Shown: positions 46,563 to 54,320 of the stretch, piece by piece
How the letters are laid out: each line of letters begins with the position of its first letter
Position numbering within the stretch: position 1 is the stretch's first letter
Assembly: GCA_026224875.1 (NCBI GenBank)
Contig: JAMFRU010000008.1
Span: forward strand, 1-64,000
Direction of reading: 5' to 3'
DNA: 64,000 bases
Origin: Acidocella sp.
Lineage (GTDB): Bacteria; Pseudomonadota; Alphaproteobacteria; Acetobacterales; Acetobacteraceae
Notes under the pieces: model-generated
What the model saw: the letters and a program-made list of their open reading frames with translations, nothing else
The model's database searches: none
Told to the model about the DNA's origin: nothing
Program-made: the position numbers and the translations under genes

Positions 46563-49500
46563 TGGTAGAGCCCTCCTGCACGGCCGGTGTGGCCGTATTT
46601 TCTTCAGGATTTTTCTCCGAACGGCGCTTCACTTTCATCACTGTCAGCACCACCACGAAGAACAGGGGCACGAAGAAAATTGCCAATATGGTGGCGGTGA
46701 TCATGCCGCCCACTACGGCCGTGCCGATGGCAATACGCGCCCCGGCCCCAGCACCTGTGGCAATGGCCAGCGGGAAGGTGCCGCAGACGAAAGCGATCGA
46801 GGTCATCAGGATTGGCCGTAGCCGCTCATGTGCCGCATGCATCGCCGCATCGACCAGAGATTCGCCTTTTTCGAAGAAATCGCGGGCGAATTCCACGATC
46901 AGAATGGCATTCTTCACGGCAAGCCCCATGGTGGTGAGCAGGCCGATCTGGAAATACACATCATTGTCGATACCGCGCAGCAGATTGGCGATCACGGCCC
47001 CGATGATGCCGAGCGGCACCACCAGCATCACCGCCGCCGGGATCGACCAGCTCTCGTAGAGTGCGGCGAGGCAGAGCAGTATGAACAGGATCGAGATGGC
47101 GTACAATGTGCTGGTTTGCGAGCCGGCAGCGACCTGCTCGTAGGAGATGCCGGTCCATTCCAGGCTCACGCCCGCAGGCATTGTTTTCATGAGTTTGAGA
47201 ACCTCGGCCATGGCCTGGCCGCTGCTCACGCCATTTCCTGGCGCGCCGACAATCTCATAGGCCGGCGTCTCGTTATAAAGCTCCACCGATTGGGCGCCCA
47301 CGGTCCAGTTGCCGGTGATGAATGCATCGAAGGGCACCATGCTGCCGGTGCTGTTGCGGACATACCATTTGGCCAGATCGCTGGGCTGCATGCGCGAATC
47401 CGCTTGGCCCTGCACGTAAACCTGCTTGACGCGGCCATCGCGAATGAACTGGTCGATATATTGGGAAGCCAGCGCGCCCTGGATGGTGGTGTCGACATCA
47501 CTCAGGGAAAGCCCAAGTGCCGAGGCCTTTTCGCGGTCCACGTTGAGAAGATATTGGGACGTATTATCGAGCCCGTTGGGATGCACACCGGCGAGCATCG
47601 GGTCGGCCGTCGCTTCCCCGAGGAATTTATTGCGTGCGGCGTAAAAATCCGAATCGCTGATGCCGCCGCTATTCTCCAGCTCGAAGTCAAAACCGGTGGC
47701 ATTGCCCAGCTCCAGCACCGGTGGCGGCTGCAACAGCACGAGCTTGCCCTCGCGGCTATTGGCGAAATGCTTCATCACCCGCACGGCGATGGCATGCACG
47801 CCTTGCGAAGCCGCGGTGCGGTCGCCCCATGGTTTCATCAGCAGCACCATGAAGCCCTGGTTCTGCGCCTGACCGGCGACGCTGAAGCCGGCCGCGGTGA
47901 AGACGGATTTCACGTTTTTGCCCTCGGTTTTGGCGATGTATTGCTGGATTTCCGCGTTGAACTTCAGGGTCTGCTCGGCCGTGGCGCCGGCCGGCATCGT
48001 CACCTGCGCAATCAGCAGCCCCTGATCCTCATCGGGCAGGAAGCCTTGCGGCAGGCGGCTGAACAGAAACACCATGGCCAGAGTGATGATAAGGAAACCC
48101 AGCATCGAAAGGCGGCGCCGCTTCGTCATTTTTGTCACGCCGCCAAGATACCCCTTGCGGGTCGAATCGAAGCCTCGATTGAACCATTTGAAGGCGCGCA
48201 GGCCGTGCATGCCGCCAGGCGCGGGCGGGCGAAGCAACGTTGCGCAAAGAGCGGGCGTGAAGATAAGAGCCGTTAGAATCGAAAGCGACATGGCCGACAC
48301 AATGGTGACGGAGAATTGCCGGTAGATCACCCCGGTGGAACCACCGAAGAAGGCCATAGGCAGGAACACCGCCGCCAGTACCATCGCGATGCCGATCAGC
48401 GCGCCGGAAATTTCATCCATCGACTTGCGGGCGGCCTCTTTGGGCGAGAGCCCCTCATCATGCATCAGCCGGTCCACATTCTCGACCACGACAATGGCAT
48501 CATCCACCAGCAGTCCGACGGCGAGCACCATCGCCAGCATGGTCAGCGTGTTGATCGAGTACCCCAAGGCCGCGAGTATGCCGAAAGTGCCGAGCAGCAC
48601 CACCGGCACGGCGATGGTGGGGATCAGCGTGGCGCGGAAATTCTGCAGGAAGATCAGCATTACCACGAACACCAAAACGATGGCCTCGATCAGCGTCTGC
48701 AGCACCTCCTCCAGCGAGAGGGTGATGTACGGCGCGGTATCGTAGGGATAGACCAGCTCCAGGCCCGGCGGGAGTTTCTTCTGCAGGACCGCAAGCTCGG
48801 CCTTCGTCGCTTTTTCGACATCGAGCTGGTTGGCGCCGGGCGTCAGTTTGAGACCCATCGCACTTGTCGGCAGCCCATTGAACAGGCTGCTGACGGAATA
48901 ACTTTGCGGCCCCAGCTCGATTTTGGCGACATCGGACAGATGCACCTGCGCGCCGCTGGTCTGCACGGTGAGCAGGATATTCTTGAACTGCTCGGCCGAG
49001 GTAAATTCGCTCGGGCCGATGATGGTGGCATCCAGCCGCTGACCCGGGTTGGCGGGCAGGCCGCCCAGCTCGCCGGCTGGGATCTGCACATTCTGCGCCT
49101 TAATGGCGTTGACCACATCGGTGACGGTAAGGCCGTATTTGTAGAGTTTGTCGGGGTCCATCCAGATGCGCATGGCATATTCGGAGCCGAACAGCGTGTA
49201 ATCGCCCACGCCGGGCACGCGGGTGATCTCGTCCAGCATGTTGGAGGCGATGTAGTCGGCAATATCCGCGCGGGTCATGCTGCCATTGGTGGAAACCAGA
49301 GCGAAGAACAGCATGTAGTTCTTCGTCGCCTTCTTGACGTTGATACCTTGCGTGGTGACCTCGGCGGGCAGCGTCGCCTCGGCCAGAGATAATTTGTTTT
49401 GTACCTGCACCTGGGCAATGTTGGGGTCGGTACCTTGTTTGAAGGTGAGGGTGATGGAGACGACACCATCCGATTGCGATGTAGCATCAATATATTCAAG

Positions 49501-49722
49501 CCCGTCCAACCCGGACATCTGCTGCAGGATCGGCCGCACCACCGTGTTGGACACGGTCTGTGCCGAGGCGCCGGCGTAGGTGGTGCTGATGGAGATTTGC
49601 GGCGGGGCAATGGAGGGGTATTGCGAGATGGGAAGCTGGGTGATTTCGATGCCGCCGGCGAGCATCAGCACCAGCGCCAGCACCCAGGCGAAAATCGGCC
49701 TGTCGATGAAAAAACGTGACAT
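46552..49722 (-). CDS. RND efflux inner-membrane transporter (AcrB/MexB-like)
   Basis: 1056 aa; MSRFFIDRPIFAWVLALVLMLAGGIEITQLPISQYPSIAPP; VGLLVDDAIVVVENVDRLM. Confidence 0.95.
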   Translation of the reverse strand: MSRFFIDRPIFAWVLALVLMLAGGIEITQLPISQYPSIAPPQISISTTYAGASAQTVSNTVVRPILQQMSGLDGLEYIDATSQSDGVVSITLTFKQGTDPNIAQVQVQNKLSLAEATLPAEVTTQGINVKKATKNYMLFFALVSTNGSMTRADIADYIASNMLDEITRVPGVGDYTLFGSEYAMRIWMDPDKLYKYGLTVTDVVNAIKAQNVQIPAGELGGLPANPGQRLDATIIGPSEFTSAEQFKNILLTVQTSGAQVHLSDVAKIELGPQSYSVSSLFNGLPTSAMGLKLTPGANQLDVEKATKAELAVLQKKLPPGLELVYPYDTAPYITLSLEEVLQTLIEAIVLVFVVMLIFLQNFRATLIPTIAVPVVLLGTFGILAALGYSINTLTMLAMVLAVGLLVDDAIVVVENVDRLMHDEGLSPKEAARKSMDEISGALIGIAMVLAAVFLPMAFFGGSTGVIYRQFSVTIVSAMSLSILTALIFTPALCATLLRPPAPGGMHGLRAFKWFNRGFDSTRKGYLGGVTKMTKRRRLSMLGFLIITLAMVFLFSRLPQGFLPDEDQGLLIAQVTMPAGATAEQTLKFNAEIQQYIAKTEGKNVKSVFTAAGFSVAGQAQNQGFMVLLMKPWGDRTAASQGVHAIAVRVMKHFANSREGKLVLLQPPPVLELGNATGFDFELENSGGISDSDFYAARNKFLGEATADPMLAGVHPNGLDNTSQYLLNVDREKASALGLSLSDVDTTIQGALASQYIDQFIRDGRVKQVYVQGQADSRMQPSDLAKWYVRNSTGSMVPFDAFITGNWTVGAQSVELYNETPAYEIVGAPGNGVSSGQAMAEVLKLMKTMPAGVSLEWTGISYEQVAAGSQTSTLYAISILFILLCLAALYESWSIPAAVMLVVPLGIIGAVIANLLRGIDNDVYFQIGLLTTMGLAVKNAILIVEFARDFFEKGESLVDAAMHAAHERLRPILMTSIAFVCGTFPLAIATGAGAGARIAIGTAVVGGMITATILAIFFVPLFFVVVLTVMKVKRRSEKNPEENTATPAVQEGSTNAP

Positions 49723-49741
49723 GATGGCTTGGCCTTCGGCT

Positions 49742-50983
49742 TTAAGGTGCGGCGGTTACGGTGAAGGAGGCGGTCTCATCGAGCGGTGCCACCACCGTGC
49801 CCGGGGTGGCCTTCTGCACCCCGTCGACGATAACCTTGTCGCCCGGTTTCAACCCACCCGTGACGATCCAGTTGTTCTGGAAATCGCCGTTGACCTCGAT
49901 GATCTGCTCCGTGACCTTGTTGTTGGCGCCCACCAGCAGCACCGTGGCATCGCCATGGGTGTTGTAGGTAACACCCTGCTGCGGGATGAGGAGACCGTTC
50001 TTGTTCACGCCCTCGGCCAGCTTCGCATGAACATACATGCCCGGCAGCAGCAGATGGTTAGGGTTGGGAAAGAGTGCCCGCACCAGCACGGTACCGGTGG
50101 TCTGATCTACGTTCACTTCGGAGAACTGCATGTTGCCGGCCAGCGGATAATTGCTGCCGTCCTCGAGCTGGAGCGTGACCTTGGCCGAGCCGTCGGCCTG
50201 CGTCTGCAGCTGGCCGGATTGCTGCTCCTGCTTCAGCCGCAGCCAGTCGGTGGTGGACTCATTCAAATCCACATACATCGGGTCCAACTGGGTGATGGTG
50301 CCAAGTGCCGTTGCCTGGTCAGCGGTCACCAGTGCGCCCGGGGTCACCGACGAGGCACCGATGGTACCCGCGATCGGCGCATTCACCTTGGTATATTGCA
50401 GGTTGATCGCGGCCTGTTCGACTGCGGCCTTGGCCGAGGCGATATTGGCCTCGTCCTCCAGCACGGCGGCGACGGCGTCGTCATAATCCTGCTCGCTTAC
50501 GGCCTGGGCGGCCGCCAGCGGTTTGTAACGCGCTGCCTTGGCCTGGTCGGTGGCCGCTGCCGCCTGATCGTGCTTCAGCGTCGCCACCGCGCTGTCATAG
50601 CTCGCCTGGTAGGTCGAGGGATCGATCTGGTAGAGCTGCTGGCCGGCGGTAACGTCGCTGCCTTCCACGAACAGGCGCTTCAGGATTACGCCGCTCACCT
50701 GCGGCCGGACATCTGAGGTCATCACCGCGCTCGTGCGGCCCGGCAGTTCCGTGGTGCGGGCTACATCCTGGGTGTGGATCACCACGATCCCGACCTGGGG
50801 CGGGGCCGGGGGCGGGGCCGCCTGTTTTTTGCTGCAGCCGGCGACGAGCAGGAGCGCTGCCAGGCAGGCAGCCGCAAGCGCGCGATGCCGGCCATGCATA
50901 AACAGGGTTGGTCGTTTGTGGACGGCGAATTGCACGTGAGCACTTTGCATGTGAGCGCTATCCGGGGCGGCGGAGGTCGTCAT
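49742..50983 (-). CDS. RND efflux periplasmic adaptor (AcrA/MexA-like lipoprotein)
   Basis: Lipobox LLLVAGCSKKQ; RTSAVMTSDVRPQVSGVILKRLFVEGSDVTAGQQLYQID. True start uncertain (50983, 50950 or 50899). Confidence 0.9.
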   Translation of the reverse strand: MTTSAAPDSAHMQSAHVQFAVHKRPTLFMHGRHRALAAACLAALLLVAGCSKKQAAPPPAPPQVGIVVIHTQDVARTTELPGRTSAVMTSDVRPQVSGVILKRLFVEGSDVTAGQQLYQIDPSTYQASYDSAVATLKHDQAAAATDQAKAARYKPLAAAQAVSEQDYDDAVAAVLEDEANIASAKAAVEQAAINLQYTKVNAPIAGTIGASSVTPGALVTADQATALGTITQLDPMYVDLNESTTDWLRLKQEQQSGQLQTQADGSAKVTLQLEDGSNYPLAGNMQFSEVNVDQTTGTVLVRALFPNPNHLLLPGMYVHAKLAEGVNKNGLLIPQQGVTYNTHGDATVLLVGANNKVTEQIIEVNGDFQNNWIVTGGLKPGDKVIVDGVQKATPGTVVAPLDETASFTVTAAP

Positions 50984-51009
50984 GAGAATTCACCGTCTTG
51001 ACATATTTA

Positions 51010-51027
51010 CAGTACTGATGGGTACTG
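51010..51027. promoter_or_regulatory. Candidate TetR operator between adaptor and TetR genes
   Basis: CAGTAC-TGATGG-GTACTG inverted repeat in a divergent intergenic region. Confidence 0.5.
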
Positions 51028-51126
51028 ATATTGTGCGGTGCGGCGCAAAGTCAAGTGCTGGAGTTGTAACAGAGCATCGCAAGTTGCCGATCAACAAGTT
51101 GCCGATCAAGAAGGACAGACTAGGGA

Positions 51127-51792
51127 ATGGGCAGTATGCCGGAGGCGGGAATACAGCGGCGAGGGCGGCCAAAATGCGTGCCTGACAACGCGCAATGCGA
51201 GCTGATCGTCAATTGCGCCAGGCGGCTGTTCGTTAAAAAGGGCTACGGTGCCACGACCACGGACGACATCGCCGCCGAATGTAAAATTTCCAAACAGACA
51301 TTATACAGGCTGTTTTCAGGTAAAGCCGCGCTGTTCAGGGCCGTGGTGGAGACCCACCGTCAGAAATGGCTGGCCTTGCCGAGAGCGGACGATAACCTGC
51401 CCATGGCTGAATCCCTGGCCCAAATTTTTATGGTTGATATCAGCGACGAGGCCGATGAAGAGCGGGTGGACGTGATCCGCCTGGTACTGGCGGAAGGCCG
51501 CAATTTTCCAGAGTTGGCGGAAATTCTGAAACAATATGGTTCGGAGTTTTCCCGTGCGGCATTGGCTGGCTGGCTGGCGCTGCAATGCACGCGCGGGCGG
51601 CTCAAACCACAGGATACCATGGCAACGGCACAGATGCTGATGGACATGGTGTTCGGGGCGATCATCATGAAAAACGTTGGCGACATGGATTGGCCGGCCG
51701 GAGAGCAGCGGCGTAATCATGTGCGGAACTGCATCGACATTTTCCTGCATGGCGTTTGCCACGATGGCGGCGTACCAAACCCCAGGACCTGA
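51127..51792 (+). CDS. TetR/AcrR-family regulator
   Basis: 221 aa; ARRLFVKKGYGATTTDDIAAECKISKQTLYRLFSGKAALFRAVVE; divergent from the RND operon. Start may be 51136. Confidence 0.87.
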   Translation: MGSMPEAGIQRRGRPKCVPDNAQCELIVNCARRLFVKKGYGATTTDDIAAECKISKQTLYRLFSGKAALFRAVVETHRQKWLALPRADDNLPMAESLAQIFMVDISDEADEERVDVIRLVLAEGRNFPELAEILKQYGSEFSRAALAGWLALQCTRGRLKPQDTMATAQMLMDMVFGAIIMKNVGDMDWPAGEQRRNHVRNCIDIFLHGVCHDGGVPNPRT

Positions 51793-52009
51793 CAAACCAA
51801 ACCTGCGTCCAAGCTGCGTCCGCCGAACAGCGGCTGGACAACGCCTGTGTGTCCGGAAGGGCGGCCGCGAACTATGCGCCTAATCGCCCTGCTGGATCGT
51901 CCAATTGTGTTGTCATTCCAGCTTTGTCGCGCTTGTAAACATTCCGGATAGCTAGCCATCAACCATGAAATGGAAGGCGGTGTATCTGCTTCTATAAAAA
52001 GGAACGGGG

Positions 52010-52400
52010 ATGGACGATGCCGGTTTTAAAGCCAAGTACGGGCCGTGGGCCGTCATCGCGGGAGGATCGGAAGGCACCGGGCGGTCTTTTGCGCGTCTTG
52101 TCGCGGCCAGAGGCCTCAACTGCGTGCTCGTTGCTAAAGGCGGCCCCCCGGAGCAGACCGCCCGTGAAATCCGCGACGAATTCGGCGTCGAGACCGGCCA
52201 CCTCAGCGCCGATGGGTCACACCCCATCATGGCGAAACCGGGATTAAGGCCCAGGCACATGGCGCTTCACCCAAACAAAATACTTCTTTACTGCAATGGC
52301 GAGACCTCCGCCAACATCGCCGGCTATACTGTAGGTGAAACAACGGGCGCGCTGACGCAATTTCAGGGCATTGATGCCTGGCCCGTGGATAGCTCTTTGC
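52010..52400 (+). pseudogene. Chimeric remnant: SDR N-terminus joined to a 6-phosphogluconolactonase-like fragment
   Basis: MDDAGFKAKYGPWAVIAGGSEGTGRSFARLVAARGLNCVLVAK... then PGLRPRHMALHPNKILLYCNGETSANIAGYTVGETTGALTQF. Confidence 0.6.
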
Positions 52401-52401
52401 C

Positions 52402-52760
52402 TACCCCGAGTACCGGTGCAGTGGTGATGTTGCTTGCATCCAGCGTCCTGCCATTGCCTGTGGCATTGCCGATCGAGACACCCAGTAATTTTGAACCGTC
52501 CGAACCCGCGGCGAATGTCAGCCCCGCATGTCCATCGGCATTGATGCCGACGATTGGGGCGCTGCCTGAAGTGTAGCCGGTCGCGGAAGTGCCGTCGATT
52601 GTGGCGGCCGATGTAATGGGGGGAGACCGCTTTGCAGCGCGATTGTGCCTTGCACAGCGAAGGTTATGGTTGAGGCTGTGCCGCCGGCATTTGCCTGCTC
52701 AATCGCTCAGCGCAGAGATCCCGTGCCGGCATCATCGGTATTCGTGACCGAGAAATCCAT
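52402..52760 (-). pseudogene. Remnant of a beta-helix repeat surface protein N-terminus (in-frame stop plus frameshift)
   Basis: Minus strand: MDFSVTNTDDAGTGSLR*AIEQANAGGTASTITFAVQGTIALQSGLPP/ITSAATIDGTSATGYTSGSAPIVGINADGHAGLTFAAGSDGSKLLGVSIGNATGNG. Frameshift at a C6 tract; not in the ORF track. Confidence 0.65.
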
Positions 52761-52970
52761 GTCCTGTATCCCCCAAGTTTATTTCCGGCGCCGGAAATGG
52801 GCATGGCGCTGCGCTTGGTTACGAGCATCAGAGAAGCGTAACCATACGTCAAATAAAGGATACGGGTCGGGCGGCTTGGCTGCTTACTGGAAACGCCGCT
52901 TACTGGAAACAAAGTGGCGGCATGTTGTCCCAAACCCCGCCATGGCTTGCACTACAGCTTTGACAGGGGG

Positions 52971-54014
52971 GTGATTGATGCTAATTTCCCTCAGGTGACC
53001 CAAACTCCCATCCGTGATGGCCCGCCGGCCGCGCCGCCTGAGGCGGGGGCAGTGTCGCTTACATCGTTTTCCACGGATTCAGTGCTCCCGGCGCAGCGTA
53101 TCGACTACTGGCATGGCGGCGTGTTGCGCCGGCTTGATACAGCACCCGGGCTCGATGCGGGCGTGCCGTTTAACGCCAGGCTGACACGGCTGGCGGCGTT
53201 GGACGTGGAATTGCTGGACCATAGCGGCAGCGCCCAAATGGCGCGGCGCGATGCAGTGCGTTGCCGAGCTGATGGGCGCGACGATATCAGCCTTAATTTC
53301 ATGGTGCTGTCGTCCAGCACCAGCGTGGAGCACGGCGCCGCCAGGCTGGCCCTGCGCGCGGGCGATGTGATGATACTCGACTCCTCCCTGCCGACGGAGA
53401 TGAAGCGCAAAAGACACCGGGCCATCAGCCTGTTCATCCCGCGGGCGAAGGTAAAAATGATATGCCCGGACCCTGGCCGGCTTGCCGGGCGGTTGCTGCG
53501 GCCCGACGGCATTGCGGGTGTTTTACGCTCGTATCTGCAGGCGACCATGGACCATGCCGCGCATATGCAGCCGCAGCAACATGTTGTGGCTATGGACGTT
53601 GCAATGCAGCTGGCGCTTGCAGCCCTGGCTGAGGAGGCTGCCGCCCCTGTTAATGCCGCGGTACTGGACGAAGGGTTGTACCATGCGGCGAAAACCCACA
53701 TCGCCCAAGACTGCACGAATTTCGGAACCAATCCGTTATCTGTCGCGCTGCATCTAGGTTGTTCCCGCAGCGGGCTTTACCGGGCGTTTGCCAAGCATGG
53801 CGAAAGTGTTGCGGCATGCATCTGGCTGGCCCGTCTCGTTCATGCCCGGCGGATGCTGGGTGCTGCCCGGTACCGCCATCTCCAGATCAACGAGATCGCG
53901 TTCCGGAGCGGGTTCTACGATCATTCGAGCTTCGACCGGATGTTCAAACGCGCATACGGCATGAAGCCGGCGGACATGCGCCAGCTGAGCCTGGAGCGCG
54001 GCCAGGCACGTTAG
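52971..54014 (+). CDS. AraC-family transcriptional regulator
   Basis: AraC_binding_2-like N-terminus; C-term NPLSVALHLGCSRSGLYRAFAKHGESVAACIWLARLVHARRML...AFRSGFYDHSSFDRMFKRAYGMKPADMRQL. ORF opens at 52914; GTG at 52971 plausible. Confidence 0.82.
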   Translation: MIDANFPQVTQTPIRDGPPAAPPEAGAVSLTSFSTDSVLPAQRIDYWHGGVLRRLDTAPGLDAGVPFNARLTRLAALDVELLDHSGSAQMARRDAVRCRADGRDDISLNFMVLSSSTSVEHGAARLALRAGDVMILDSSLPTEMKRKRHRAISLFIPRAKVKMICPDPGRLAGRLLRPDGIAGVLRSYLQATMDHAAHMQPQQHVVAMDVAMQLALAALAEEAAAPVNAAVLDEGLYHAAKTHIAQDCTNFGTNPLSVALHLGCSRSGLYRAFAKHGESVAACIWLARLVHARRMLGAARYRHLQINEIAFRSGFYDHSSFDRMFKRAYGMKPADMRQLSLERGQAR

Positions 54015-54320
54015 ATCGCGAGCTTGCCGCATTTTGCGGTAGCATTGGCAGGCCATCGATTGATCCGGATTTGAGGATGGAGCGGGCTTCTGGGTGTTCA
54101 GAAGAGCAACTATAGACTGCTGAGGCAGCGCTGGCGTTTGTCTCGGCACTGGGACGTACAGTCAATAAATAAAAAACATCCTGAGATACTTGGTCAAATA
54201 CAGGTGCCTGCTGGCTTTATAATAGTCGTGAATTAGCACAACGGTTGTGCCTGCAAGTCTTTGTTGAGGCAAAGCATGAACCAGGAACGGCGTTGCCATG
54301 GCACCCATATGGATTAAATT

